Assembly (NCBI RefSeq): GCF_950295315.1
Contig: NC_080166.1
Span: 97,345,141 to 97,409,140 of the forward strand
Direction: 5' to 3'
From: Erinaceus europaeus
Lineage: Eukaryota > Chordata > Mammalia > Eulipotyphla > Erinaceidae
Length of the DNA stretch: 64,000 nt
Shown here: one piece after another, positions 43,985 through 55,487 of the stretch
Layout: each line of letters begins with the position of its first letter
How positions within the stretch are numbered: position 1 is the stretch's first letter
Program-made: the position numbers and the translations under genes
The notes under the pieces: model-generated
Database searches by the model: none
What the model saw: only the letters and a program-made list of their open reading frames with translations
What the model was told of the DNA's origin: nothing

Positions 43985-45590
43985 TTATCTCTTCTTCTAG
44001 CTTTTGCCCTTCAGTTAATAGCGTCAGGTTGAGCCTAATGTAAAGTTTCGAGACCTCCTTTGAATCTGGAGAGGTGGCAGTCGTTGACTATGTGGGTCAT
44101 AGTCTGTAGCCACAGGGGTAGTTTGGGTCATCTCTGGCTCCCCAGCGATGGAACATAGCGGCGCACCGGCCATGGCCTGTTCGATAGCGATTGAGGAGGG
44201 CCCAATCATAACGTGCTAGGTCAAAGTCGGGTTGACGCTTGCAGGGGTCTGTGATGAGGTGTTTGTTCTTTACCTCAGCTGACTGCCAACTCTGTTTCCA
44301 AGAGTCTGGAACAGAGAAGTTCAGTGCAGGCGTAGGGGACCAGATTGGATGACGAGACATCAAGCGTTGGACAGGATGGGCGAAGATATCCGTGTATATT
44401 GGCAGGTCCAGTCGAGCGTACACGTGGGAAATGAACTTAGATGATGCTGCATCCCGACGAATATGTGGCAGGGCGATGTTGCTAAGAACTGGCAGCCATG
44501 GAACCAGGGTAGAATAGATGGTTCCAGAAATTATCCTCATGGAGGAATATAATTTGGAATCGACCAAGTGGACATGGGGGCTACGGAACCATACTGGGGC
44601 ACAGTATTCTGCAGTGGAATAGCATAATGCCAGAGATGATGATCGTAGTGTGGAAGCGCTCGCGCCTCATGAGGAGCTGGCCAGTCTTGCAATGATGTTA
44701 TTCCTCGCGCCCACCTTTGCTGCAGTTTTTATGAGATGTTTGTGAAATGACAGAGTGCGATTGAGAGAAACGCCAAGATAGACTGGCTGGGCTTCATGTC
44801 GGATTCTCGTATCGCCAAGCTGCACATTAAGCTCATGCAAGGCCGAGGCATGATGTAGATGGAAAACAGATGATACCGTTTTTGCAGTGCTAGGGATTAG
44901 TCACCATTTTTTACAGTAATCAGATATCAGAGACATGTCTTTCGTGAGTGTTTCCTCGAGGATGTCAAACTTGGATGCCTGAGTTGCACAGCAGATGTCA
45001 TCGGCGTAGATGAACTTCCTTGAAGAAGTTTCTGGAAGGTCATTGATGTAAATATTAAATAGGGTACGAGCCCGAACAGAGCCCTGGGGGAGGCCACTTG
45101 AGACAAGTCTCCATCTGCTAGACTTGTCACCCAGATGCACCCGGAATCTTCTGTTTTGGAGAAGAAACGATATAGTGTTGGCCACCCATGGAGGCAGGCA
45201 TCTTGAGATCTTGACTAGGAGACCACGGTGCAGACCGTGTCATAGGCTGCTGTGAGATCAACAAAGACAGCACCCGTCTTTAAATTCTTCTGGAATCCAT
45301 TTTCAATGTAAGTTGAGAGGGCCAGGACTTGTTCGCAGGTAGATCTTCCTGGGCAGAAACCAGCTTGGGTGGGTGATAGGAATTTCTCTGTAAGAGGAGA
45401 AGTTCGTGACAGAAGCAGCCTCTCAAGGAGTTTGTAACACACGGAGAGGAGAGAAATTGGTCTATAGTTGGCGGCCAGTGTTGGGTCTTTCTTTGGTTTC
45501 AAAACTGCTATTTTCTTTGCACGACGCCAAATTTTGGGCATAGATTCGGATTCTAAGATGTGGGACAGGAATGGAATACAATTGCATTTT
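43985..45590 (-). mobile_element. Jockey-like non-LTR retrotransposon, 5'-truncated and broken (reverse transcriptase half)
   Basis: Minus-strand translation shows reverse transcriptase blocks in order: ANYRPISLLSVCYKLLERL (motif 1 region), QAGFCPGRSTCEQVL, GAVFVDLTAAYDTV (motif A with its Asp), SGLPQGSV (motif B), FIYADDICC (catalytic YADD). A C-terminal domain follows with YRTGHGRCAAMF and a Cys/His cluster (PCG..HIVNDC). The endonuclease and ORF1 are missing because of 5' truncation. Damage includes a 1-nt deletion near 45232, stops near 44907 and 44673, a frameshift near 44107, a stop near 44036 and a small deletion near 44012. The 3' end is CTAGAAGAAG-like. AATATAAA at 43971-43978 and 45619-45626 is a possible 8-bp TSD. 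CpG content is higher than in the flanks. The clade is not resolved. Confidence 0.9.
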
Positions 45591-45730
45591 TCAGTAAAGA
45601 TACAATTGCTATAGGCCCAATATAAACAAAGTTTGCAGATTGTTTTGTTTCCTTTTTATTTACATCTTTAAGTAATCATAACAATATTCTAGATTGTACC
45701 TAGAATACTGTATCTTCATTTATACCTATG

Positions 45731-46160
45731 TCTATATATTTTCACAATCTTCTTTTCACTCCCCTCCCCTCCCCTTCCTTCTCTCTCCTTTTGTTGGGGC
45801 TCACTGCCTGCACTAAAAATCTACTGCTCCTGTGGCTGTTTTTTTTAATAGGGCTGAGAGAAATTGAGAAGGAAAATAGAAAGGGAGAGAGAAAAACACC
45901 TGCAGAACTGCTTGCCAGGGGATCCCCACCCCCTGCAGGTGGGGAACCAGGGACTGGAACCTGGATCAGTGCATGGGTCCTTGCATTTAGTACTATGTGT
46001 GCAGCACAGCCTGGCCCTCTCCCAGTACTCTCTCAATTTCTCTGTCATACCTAATAAAAAAAAAATAGAAAAAAAAAAAGAAAACATGGTCACCCGGAAT
46101 GGTGGATTCATAGTGACACTGAGCCCTAGCAATAACCCTGGTGGCAATTAAAAGAAAAAA
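45731..46160 (+). mobile_element. SINE interrupted by an opposite-strand SINE
   Basis: A pyrimidine block (CTCCCCTCCCCTCCCC, 45760s) continues after the insert as TCTCTCAATTTCTCTGTCATACC, then GAATGGTGGATTCATAGTG and AGCCCTAGCAATAACCCTGG. The head is not seen. Confidence 0.7.
45790..46016 (-). mobile_element. SINE, nested
   Basis: The plus strand reads GTTGGGGCTCACTGCCTGCAC, CTACTGCTCCTGTGGC, CCCCCTGCAGGTGGGGAACC and GACTGGAACCTGGATC. Family A-like reverse copy. Confidence 0.82.
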
Positions 46161-46199
46161 AGAAAAAAAAAGAAAAGAAGAGTTTGGAAAGTCATAGCA

Positions 46200-46390
46200 T
46201 TTTTTAAAATTAGTAATTTAATAGTGGTTTACAATATTATAAGTTTTCCAGGACATAGTTTCACACTCCTATATGTGTGTGTATAACTCCCTGAACCCAT
46301 CACAAAAGTTCCATGCACCTCTATCCCCACCCCCCCAAAACAAACAAACTCCACTATAGTTGACAGTAAAAATAGGTCACTATTAATTTT
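46200..46390 (-). mobile_element. L1-type LINE 3' end
   Basis: The minus strand ends AATATTGTAAACCACTATTAAATTACTAATTTT, the same terminus type as at 350-470, preceded by a G-rich stretch. Confidence 0.6.
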
Positions 46391-48216
46391 TTGCAAGTTG
46401 TGATGGCATTTTTATTATAAAAACAGTAAAAGTATATAAAGTAATTCTCTACATGCAATACCATCATTTCTCACTCTTCAAACCTAGTTTATTTTTTTCT
46501 ATTAGTTAATTTTAACTAAATATATATAGAATCTGAAAAATAAGTATTTGATCATTGAAATTGCAAATTTGCTATCTACTTTTCTGTCCTGGATTTATTT
46601 GCATTTCTATCTTGATTTTAACCCCCTAAAGGCACTTTGTTAACAACTATCTGAAATTATTTTCTTTATTTCATTAATTTATACAGCATGTAGAGTTTAT
46701 CCCACTAAAGTTGTTAGAGACAATATTAAAATTTTACTTTTCTATTCTTGTCATTGAATTGTCCCACAGTACTCATCCTAGTATTAAACAAAGTCTTTCT
46801 GTGAGGAAAGCAAATGAGCTATCATAAAATTTAATTATTTCTCTACTAAATACCCTTACAAAGTTATAGAGGATATGCACAAAACTGGGGGGGGGGATAA
46901 CCAAAAGAATGACACAGTCATTCTCTGCTATAACATATTTATCTTATACAATTCATGAATAATTATGTTTCCATATATATTGAGGGCTTTTACAGATTAA
47001 ATATTTTATTTAAATATTGTTATTCTCATTTGAGGTAATGCTTGGAAAAATTCAGAATAAATTCATAGTTGTAGTTACTTGATTAGATTATATGTGTATA
47101 GTGTTACTCAAAACTGTATATCTTATAAGAGCTTTGAGGAAAATCAGTATAAAAATTTCCATGGTAAAAATTATTAATTTAAGATCAAGAAGACTGAGAA
47201 CATACTTATCTATATAAAGGCTCATTTATTAGTTAGTATTAAAACCCCATTATGATATAAAATTAAATTCAACTTCTAATGATAAAGTTTTATAAAAGAA
47301 CATATAACCAAATCAATATTTTAAATAGCTAAGTCCAATCCAGCTTCGGCAATTTTAAGCAGGATAATTGAACTTTCTAAATATTTATAGATACTAAGAA
47401 GAAAACCATCCCTGCTTCAGAGTTCTTGGAAGATTAAAGTTCACATATCTTAAAAGTATAAAAGTGTCAAGAAAGTCATTAATCATATTGAAGTTTTTTT
47501 TAATTAACCCTTTTGGATATTTTGCTAATTTTTGTATTATTTGCACAAAATATCAGTTGTCAAAGAAGCAGGGTGGTGCTTCTTTGTAGCACAACAAAGA
47601 GAAAGTAAGATGACTTCTTTTGTGGGGATATACAAAAATTATGAAAATTAGAATGGCAGTACAACATCTCATTCGGGTTGCTGTCTTATTTCCCAGTCAA
47701 TTTCCAAAAACCAGAAAGAACAAAGTAAATGAATGGAATTTAATTTTGAGATGACACACTAAAACGTACTTAGTGCTTTACATTTGGTAAAATCCATTTT
47801 TTATCAGCACCTTTGTAAGTCCTAAGAAAAATCCTTCAATATTTGCCCCGTCAGCACTGATGTGTCTTATATTCATTCCTCTGGTAGTAGTGCCCTTTAT
47901 TCCTCTGTGCAGACCCATGTTTCCATTCAGTGTTATTTTCCTCTCTCTGTGCAGCTCTATCCTCTCTGGCTTTCTTTGCAAACTCTATTCTAGTTGTCTA
48001 GGTCTCCTCAGGGCCTCTTTTCCTCCAATCAGGGAGTTCAAGAAGCTTCCCCTGGGGTCTTCCTCCTGGCACTGCTGCCTGAAATTCTCCAAAGACAGTA
48101 AACCTTAGCAGTCATAGGACTCCACTCTTCCTTGTCTCTCAAAGATCATTCTTCACTATTTAATGTAAACTCTCTTGAAAATTATGACTTGAATATTATC
48201 TGATTCTACTTCCCAC
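46391..48216. other. Unrecognised intergenic sequence
   Basis: G-run at about 46887. The overlapping frames near 47778-48108 show no domain or splice context. Nothing else supported. Confidence 0.6.
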
Positions 48217-48295
<79 letters not shown>

Positions 48296-48298
48296 CTC
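48217..48298. repeat. (CA)n then (TA)n
   Basis: About 70 bp of CA with one AA interruption, followed by short TATA. Confidence 0.95.
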
Positions 48299-48417
48299 CC
48301 TCTCTCCCTGTCTTTCTCCTTGTTTCAAGGGGAATGGTACATTTGGTCCTTCTACACCATCTTGGTCAGAAGCAAAAATCCTTGCTAGCAACTAAAGAAA
48401 AAAAAAATCAATTTTTA

Positions 48418-48672
48418 GGGCTGGGGAATAGTGCACACATTATCATGCACAAAGACCTGTGTTTGAGCCCTCTCTCTTCACCTGCAAGGGGAAAACTCCA
48501 CGAGCAGTGAAGCAAGTCTGCAGGTGTCTATTTTTCTCTCTCCTCTGTCTCCTTCTGCCCTCTCCATTTCCTATCAAATCAAATAGAAAAAATAAATAAG
48601 TAAAAAGGAAAAATAGCCTCTAGGAGTGGTGGATCTATAGTGTCAGTACCTAGCCACAGCAATAACTCTTAA
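48418..48672 (+). mobile_element. SINE, long form
   Basis: GGGCTGGGGAATAGTGCAC, GTGTTTGAGCCC, CACGAGCAGTGAAGCAAGTCTGCAGGTGTC, GGAGTGGTGGATCTATAGTG and CACAGCAATAACTC. Confidence 0.82.
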
Positions 48673-48689
48673 TATATGTATCTTCTGAA

Positions 48690-48830
48690 CCTGGCAGAAA
48701 GTTCAGAAGACTACAGAGACTACAGAGGCCTCAGGTTCAAACCTCAACATGGTCACATACCAGAGCTGAACAATGCTCACCTTTCATTAATAATAATAAT
48801 AATAATTTAAAACTTTAAGAAAAAAACTCA
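48690..48830 (+). mobile_element. SINE, family C-like, diverged
   Basis: GGCCTCAGGTTCAAACCTCAACATGG, ATACCAGAGCTGAACAATGC and (AAT)n tail. Confidence 0.65.
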
Positions 48831-49549
48831 TTTTAGTGTTTCTGAAACTAATCTGAAACCAGTTTACTTTAATATCATATCACTTACCAACAAGCAAGAT
48901 AGAGGAAAGATATGGGAAAATAATTGACTAGCTTGTACTTGGTGAACTCTACTTGACCTTATATCTTAATCTGTAGCAGCAAACATTGTGTGAAGAACTA
49001 GGAGAAATTGATGCATTAGCACACATACCCAGAATGAACTGCTAAGAATATAGACATGAAGGGAAGGATGTCAAGGATGTGACATCTAGTAAAGTCCTCA
49101 GAGACTAACTTTGTCCCTAACTGAGGCAAACATAGCTCAGGCTTTGGAATTGAAGCACGAAGTGCTGGAGTATTTTTATTCCCTTCACCTGTCTCACTTG
49201 GTGGTGCACAGGTTGTCCAGGTGGGAAGTATGGTCTTAATTTCTTTGGTGGCTCTTGTCTCACAGTTTGTGCTGGTGTCCTGAGGGCAGGACAGGGTCAG
49301 AAGGTCAAGATGAAAAGTAGAGTGTAGTTGTTGTGCTAAAAAGTAATAAAAGTATCAGACATGCTTTTAGAACAGCAATACTGTCAAATACTCAGTACTT
49401 CTCAAACTCCCCTCCTCTAATCAACCAAGATTTTTTTTTCTTTAAAAGAAGACCCTAATTTAGTTAAGTCTTGAAAGAAAATTCCTGGGTGATACTGGTC
49501 GACATATATCTATCTTTATTCTGGGTAAGTCATAAAGGGCGGGAGATTT
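48831..49549. other. Unrecognised intergenic sequence
   Basis: Nothing supported. Confidence 0.6.
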
Positions 49550-49745
49550 CTTTTTGTTGATTTTTATTTGATGGGGCAGAGCAAAACTGAGAAGGGAGAG
49601 GGGGATAGAGAAAGATAGAGAGACACCTGTAATACTTGTTTCATTGTTCATGGAGCTCTGCTCATATGGGGACTAGGGACTTGAACATGGGTCCTGACTC
49701 AGTGATGTGTGTGTTCAACCAAGTCTGCCACCCTAACCCCCACCT
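49550..49745 (-). mobile_element. SINE, family B-like, diverged
   Basis: The plus strand reads GATGGGGCAGAGCAAAACTGAG, ACTTGTTTCATTGTTCATGG, GGACTTGAACATGGGTCC and TGTTCAACCAAGTCTGCCACC. Confidence 0.72.
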
Positions 49746-49756
49746 AGAGCTCAGGC

Positions 49757-49793
49757 CCCTTCACCTCCCTTCACCTCCCTTCACCTCCCTTCC
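49757..49793. repeat. 10-bp tandem repeat (CCCTTCACCT)n
   Basis: Three and a half units of a decamer. Confidence 0.9.
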
Positions 49794-49914
49794 CCTACTC
49801 TCTCTCCCTTCCTCCTCTCTACTGATTGATTTATTTAATTTTTTAATGTGGAATCTTAGGAATGAATATAGGATCTTGTGTAAGAGATACCAACCCTAAC
49901 TAGCCTCCCAGATC

Positions 49915-50095
49915 CAATTTTCTTTTCTTTCTTAGAGAGAATAAGGGAGGAAAGGAGAGAAGGACAAAGAGAGAGGGGAGATAGGACAGCACTGGTTCTA
50001 CCATTCGAGGAGCTCCCTTGTGGTTCTGGGGCTTCGGCCCAAGACCTCTAGGATATAAGGTATATATTTTACTGAGTAAGCCATGTCTTGGTTTG
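49915..50095 (-). mobile_element. SINE, family D-like
   Basis: GAGAGAATAAGGGAGG-type purine block, CACTGGTTCTACCATTCGAGG, GGTTCTGGGGCTTCGGCCCAAGACC and TACTGAGTAAGCCATG. Confidence 0.5.
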
Positions 50096-50552
50096 AGGGG
50101 AATATCTTTATATCTTTTCACTTCTTGTTGTCCTCATTTTCATCTTTTCAGAACACTTGGAGGCTACAGAGTATCTTTCTGATCAGGTCACTGTAACTTG
50201 GCAAATAAAACAACAACAGCACCAAAAATTAAAAAAAAACACTGCAGTTACATCAGCAACAAACAGTAAGTAAAAGCTAGATCAATGGTTTTTGAACTTT
50301 TTTTGACCCATGGAAAAAAAATATATGTGTACACTGTGATACAGTTTGTACAGGTGTTTATTCACTTAAACACTGGCAGCCTGGAACAAAGATGCTTTTT
50401 GCTTCTTTATAACCTATTACTCTCCCTGTTTGTGTGTGAAGTGGGAAGGACCTTTTCTCTACTGAGCTGAGAATCCTTGTGTCCCCTACTTTTGAAAAAA
50501 TTCCAGGGAGACTGAAGTGAAAGTGGCAAGGAAAAAGTGTTTATTGAGAGGA
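50096..50552. other. Unrecognised intergenic sequence
   Basis: Nothing supported. Confidence 0.55.
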
Positions 50553-50806
50553 AAGTTGAGCCAAAAGGAGACCCATTTTAAAAAGTAGCAAGAGGTTTGT
50601 TAAAAGGTGTACCATCTGAACTGAAATTAAGTCCAATGACCTAGGAAAGGTCTCACCAGAGTAATGAAGCTGGAAGGTTGACATTCCATACCTGACGTCT
50701 CTGTACAAAGTTCGAAGTGACATGCTGAGGTTAGGCATGCATTGATTAGGTTGGGATCCTATGGTTTTGTCAATATTTTCCATTTTTTAAATAAAAATTT
50801 AAAAAG
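50553..50806 (+). mobile_element. L1-type LINE 3' end, different subfamily
   Basis: The end ATCCTATGGTTTTGTCAATATTTTCC and AAATAAAAATTT matches the terminus at 35420-35490 (reverse). The upstream part is different. Confidence 0.5.
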
Positions 50807-50930
50807 TAGCAAGCATTGCTAATGAGACCAACCAAGACTTTTAAGGAGATAGTACACTTTATTTATTTATTTATTTTTAAAGAAACAGGAGTAGTGAAAT
50901 GGAATTTAAGGAAATTGTGTTTCCAGAGTA

Positions 50931-51250
50931 GGCTATGTGTAATCTTTTTTTAATTTTAATTTTAATTTTATTTATTTATTCCCTTTGTTGCCCTTGTTGT
51001 TTTTATTGTTATAGTTATTATTGTTGTTGTCATTGTTGGATAGGACAGAGAGAAATGGAGAGAGGAAGGGAATTTGAGAGGAGGAGAGAAAGATAGACAC
51101 CTGCAGACCTGCTTCACCGCTTGTGAAGCGACTCCCCTGCAGGTGGGAAGCCGGGGCTCAAACCGGGATCCTTATGCCGGTCCTTGTGCTTTGCGCCACC
51201 TGCGCTTAACCCGCTGTGCTACAGCCCGACTCCCGGCTATGTGTAATCTT
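50931..51250 (-). mobile_element. SINE, family A, with 16-bp perfect TSD
   Basis: GGCTATGTGTAATCTT at 50931-50946 and 51235-51250 flanks the body 50947-51234. The head is near consensus (minus strand TGTAGCACAGCGGGTTAAGC), so this is a young copy. Confidence 0.97.
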
Positions 51251-51984
51251 AAGGGGAAGAATTGCTGCCCGGTTTTGCTTCAGGTGAGAAACTTTAATAA
51301 GAGTTGATTTTTTCCTAATATCCAAAAGTCTGACTGTATGGCACAGCTGCCTCTGTTTTCTTAGATTGGTCTGGTACTGTGACAGGGTTACTGTGGTCTC
51401 CATGTGTCTTTCCACCATCCTCAGGTGGGTCTTTGTTTCATCAGTTAAGGTTGCTCTTGGTTTTAGGGTTATGTTTGTTTGTTTTTGGCTCCTATTATTA
51501 TTCTTATCTTTTGGAGTGAGGAGAGGGAGTGTGATGTCACATAGAAGGAGAAATTGTTCTCAAAGTTTTGTAGTTTCAGTTACTTTTTCATGCACCGAGG
51601 TCTGCAAGCTCAATAACTTCTTCATCCATCCCTGTGACTTAGACCAAATGTTCTTGCTTCCTGCCTAGGCAAAATATGTGGGGTTTAATATTGTCACTGG
51701 ATCATAAATAAAACTTCTATTTCCTAGGACAGTAGGAAATCTCAACTCACAATTCAAAAGAGACACATTTCTCAGATTATAGTATAAACAGAACTGAGGT
51801 TATAATGTAGGAAATATTTTCTTCCAATGGTGAAACTTGATTTCGCTTATATATATTTTGTTTGAGACATCTGAGTGCTTTGATGGAGATTAGGATTACA
51901 GAGACCCTATAGGCATAAATACATACAATATCTGTTATCCATTTATTTGGAATAGGAACTAAGTACTGCTTTCAAGAAAGGTGG
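51251..51984. other. Unrecognised intergenic sequence
   Basis: The 100-codon frame at 51366-51668 has no recognisable domain and no splice context. Confidence 0.55.
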
Positions 51985-52180
51985 ACAAAGCTAGCAAAGT
52001 AGCTCACTTGGATAGTATAGCTGCTTTCTCAAATGTGTGACCTAGGTTCGAGCCTGGCCCACACCACATTGAAGGAAGTTTTGTGGTTACAATCTCTTTC
52101 TCCCCTTTCTTCATTCTCAAATGCTCTTTCTCTCTCTGCCTGTCTGTGTCAATTTAAAAAAAGAAAAAAAGTTGGAGTTG
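51985..52180 (+). mobile_element. SINE, old tRNA-derived family
   Basis: GCTAGCAAAGTAGCTCACTTGG, GACCTAGGTTCGAGCCTGGCCCACACCACATTG and a CT-rich block with A-rich tail. GGTTCGAGCC fits a B box. Confidence 0.72.
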
Positions 52181-52571
52181 GAGGAGGGATTAGATGTGGT
52201 TCTAGCCGGTCTACTTCACTTAGCAAAATAAAGACTGATCCAAACTGGACTAACATTCCTCAGATAGCAAACTGGGAGCCACTTACTGTCACAAATTTGA
52301 AGGAATCCAAGTCCCTAACCTCAACCAGATGGTTTGCCTAGGAATATTGTTCAAATTTAAAAGATCTTTGGGTATATATTTGGAAGATTCCTAGAAATAT
52401 CCAAATGTGTTTTTCTCCATCTTGTTGTATGTAATCCAGGTGACATTTTCTGTCTCTTGCAGCCTGATCATTGGTCAGTTGTGCAGTGGGCCCACACTGT
52501 CATTAGGGTCTAAATTCGTTCTTGTGACCTGTTTGTATTATGCATATATTGAGCACTGAGCCATTTATTGG

Positions 52572-52572
<1 letters not shown>
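52181..52572. other. Unrecognised intergenic sequence
   Basis: TAGCCGGTCTACTTCACTTAGC.. could be an L1-related remnant; not established. Confidence 0.45.

Positions 52573-52626
<54 letters not shown>
52573..52626. repeat. (TATC)n microsatellite
   Basis: About 13 units. Confidence 0.96.
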
Positions 52627-53249
52627 ATCTATATACATACATATATGGAGAGAGAGTCCTGCTCTCAGACAGCTTGCCACATAATGAGGCCATGGGCAAT
52701 GTATATGTAAACAGATGAGCATGTCTGTGTTCAAATAAAACTGAGGTAAGAGGTGGTGTCACTCATATTAGGAATATGGGTAACTAAGCAAATTAACTAA
52801 AAAAAAAGTGACAATTAAATTGTCTTAGTCTTTGTGAGAACTAGGATGTTGGGGGCCAGGTGGTATGTAATGAAATTATGTTACCATACAGAGCATTTTC
52901 CCTGCCTTCTGTGCTATCTATTTATCCTTTCTCCTGCTGCAATCCTTGATAATTACTGATACTTTTAGTATCTCCATAGTTTTGTCTTTACCCATATGCT
53001 GTATAGATTTTTTTTTTTTTGTCAGTTCAATTCTGCAGTGGGTTTTGTTCTCAAAACTAAGGTTTTCCAATTGCCAATTATTCCAGGGATGTTTTTTTTT
53101 TTTTTCCTGCTTATTGTCAGTCTTTATTAACTCTGGGTCAATTTTCTTTTCTCTTTCTTTCTTTCTTTCTTTCTTTCTCTCTCTCCCTTTCTTTCTTTCT
53201 TTTTTTCTAGTTCAGTTTTTTTTCCAGACAGAAGAAGGGGAGGGGAGAG
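52627..53249. other. Unrecognised sequence with T- and TTTC-rich runs
   Basis: T-runs at about 53010 and 53091; (TTTC)n at about 53140-53200. Confidence 0.55.
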
Positions 53250-53768
53250 ACAGGGACTGAGTGGTGGTGTATCCAGTAGAATACAAACATTGCCATGAGT
53301 AAGACCTGGATTCAAGTTTAGGTACTCACCTGTAGTGGTGGCACAGTGCTGTAGGTCTCTCTCCTATTCTCTGCCTTCCTCTTTCTATCAATTTCTATCT
53401 CTTTATCTTTCTATTTTTAAATTTTTGTAATTAATTAATTAGCTAATTAATTAATTCGTTGGATAGAAACAGCCAAAAATCAAGAGGGAAGGGGATGATA
53501 GAGAAGGGAGAATGAACACTGTTGTACCACTCACAAAGTTTTCCCACTACGGGTGAGAACCTGGGACTTGAACCCGGGTCTTTGTACATTGTAACATAGG
53601 CACTCAACCAGGAGAGCTGTCACCCAGCCTCTTTATTCATCTCTCATCTATCAAAAAGAAATAAAAATAAATAAAGAACAAAAAATGGTCACTGGGAATG
53701 GTGACAGAATTGTATAGACACTGAGACACTGAGCTCCAGCAATACGCAATAACCCTAGTGGCAGAGGA
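53250..53768 (+). mobile_element. SINE interrupted by an opposite-strand SINE
   Basis: GGGACTGAGTGGTGGTGTATCC.. to TCAATTTCTATCT, then an insert, then AAAAATGGTCACTGGGAATGG.. and GCAATAACCCTAGTGGC. Confidence 0.75.
53399..53636 (-). mobile_element. SINE, family B, nested, with 8-bp TSD
   Basis: CTCTTTAT at 53399-53406 and 53629-53636 flanks it. TTCGTTGGATAGAAACAGCC, ACCACTCACAAAGTTTTCCC, GGGACTTGAACCCGGGTC and CACTCAACCAGGAG are the reversed family B blocks. Confidence 0.88.
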
Positions 53769-53885
53769 GAGAGAGATAAAGACACCATAGCATCAGAGCT
53801 TCTCCCAGTGTGAAGGGAGGCAAGCTGTAACCTGGACCATGCACGTGGCTGAGTGGGCACCCTTACAGATAAACTATTTTGCTGA
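53769..53885 (-). mobile_element. SINE, family D fragment
   Basis: GAGAGATAAAGACACCATAGCATCAGAGCTTC, TGTAACCTGGACCATGCACG and ACAGATAAACTATTTTGCTGACC. Same type as 58790. Confidence 0.55.
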
Positions 53886-53927
53886 CCCTACTCTTTGTCT
53901 TTTAATAATCTCTTTTATGACACTCAT

Positions 53928-54303
53928 GAAAGTCAACTCCTGGGAGTCGGTCGATAGTGCACTGGGCTAATCACATGTTGCATGAAGCCCAAGGACCGGC
54001 ATAAGGATCCCGGTTCAAGCCCCTAGCTCCCCACCCTCAGGGGAGTCACTATACAGGCAGTGAAGCAGGTCTGCAAGTGTCTATCTTTCTCTCCCCTCTC
54101 TGTATCCCCATCTCTCTCGATTTCTCTCAGTCCTATCCAAGGACAGCAACAACAATAATAATAACCATAACAATGATAAAACAACAAGGACAACAAAAGG
54201 GGAAAAAAAGTCTCCAGGAGCAGTGGATTTGTGGTGCAGGCACTGAGCCCCAGCAATAACCCTGGAGGCAAAAAAATAAAAGAAAGAAAGAAAGTCGACT
54301 CCT
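53928..54303 (+). mobile_element. SINE, family A long form, with 14-bp TSD
   Basis: GAAAGTCAACTCCT (53928-53941) and GAAAGTCGACTCCT (54290-54303) flank the body 53942-54289. TGGGAGTCGGTCGATAGTGC, ATCCCGGTTCAAGCCCC and CAGCAATAACCCTGGAGGC are typical. Confidence 0.95.
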
Positions 54304-54639
54304 ATTTCAGCTCATAAATCTGGCCAATGAAAGGAGATTAGAACAGGGAGTTAACCAAGAACCAGTTCATGAAAAACTTAAACTACCTTAATATATTTGA
54401 CTTCATTACTTGGTATTATGAGGAGTCATTGAAAGATATGAAAAAGGACAATGACATAAGTAGATCTGCAATTTAGAAAAATCACCCTGTAAGCTCTCAG
54501 ATGACAGGACATTTTTTTTTTCCTGCTCACTAACCAGTGTCTACCTAGACTAGTACCTGTATAGTCGGTAGCTAAAACAAAAAAATTGTGGATTTTGTTA
54601 ATGAATGAATTAAAAGAAAGTATCCAAACTGAATATTCT
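54304..54639. other. Unrecognised intergenic sequence
   Basis: Nothing supported. Confidence 0.55.
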
Positions 54640-54780
54640 GGGCAGGAGAAATAGCATAATATATATATATACTAAAAACACTCTCATGCCTGAGTCTCTG
54701 AGATTCCAGGTTTAATCTCTTACACCACTATAAACCACAGCTGAACAGTGCTCTGGTAAACAAACAAACAACTGAACACA
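54640..54780 (+). mobile_element. SINE, family C
   Basis: GGGCAGGAGAAATAGCATAATATA, CTCTCATGCCTGAGTCTCTGAG and ACAGCTGAACAGTGCTCTGG. Confidence 0.85.
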
Positions 54781-55410
54781 CAAACAAATGCAACAACGAA
54801 AGAGTACTTCAGTAAGTTAAATGACAAAAGTGACATAAACTCAAAAATCCTTGTGAGGATCCAGTAAAATGAGTGCTCTCAAAACATTATTATGTAGGAG
54901 ACAGTATCTAAATAATGTGCAATGAAATCACTTATTAATGTCTTACAATGAGAAAAAAAACCCTAGGTTTTAAAACTAAAATTAGAAGGGTGCCAATTTC
55001 AATAATTAAGTGAAATACTAATAAAAAAGAAATTTTGAGAATTACATGTTTCAAACATTTTTTTCTAGCCTAACACAATATCATTCATTATAAAAATATA
55101 TCTATGTTCAGAGGTGATGTAAAGACTGAGTAAGGCTAACTTCTAGTACCTCAGGAAATGAACAAACCAAAAGCTTAAGTGATTTTAGCTTCAAAAAGAT
55201 AAACACAGTATATCCATATGCTTTTGTTTCAACTGTTGAAGCATTGTATTCTATCCTGCCTGTCAGTTTTTAATTTTTTTTTTTTTTGGTAATAAAACTA
55301 ACAGTGGATTCAGCTAAGAGGATGAAAAGGATTTAAGAGATAAAACCAGACTGGTTGTTCCACACTCCTTTCTCCCAAGACCTCAGAGATGATTTAAGAG
55401 TGAAAGAGAC

Positions 55411-55412
<2 letters not shown>
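54781..55412. other. Unrecognised intergenic sequence
   Basis: T-run at about 55275; nothing else supported. Confidence 0.6.

Positions 55413-55483
<71 letters not shown>
55413..55483. repeat. (AT)n then (GA)n
   Basis: About 20 AT and 15 GA units. Confidence 0.96.

Positions 55484-55487
<4 letters not shown>

Noticed and set aside
44024..44209. An independent 61-codon minus-strand gene
   Set aside because: It overlaps the C-terminal end of the broken LINE frame; part of it is an alternative frame of the same element.
51366..51668. A 100-codon membrane-like protein
   Set aside because: The hydrophobic stretch comes from T-rich DNA and there is no further support.
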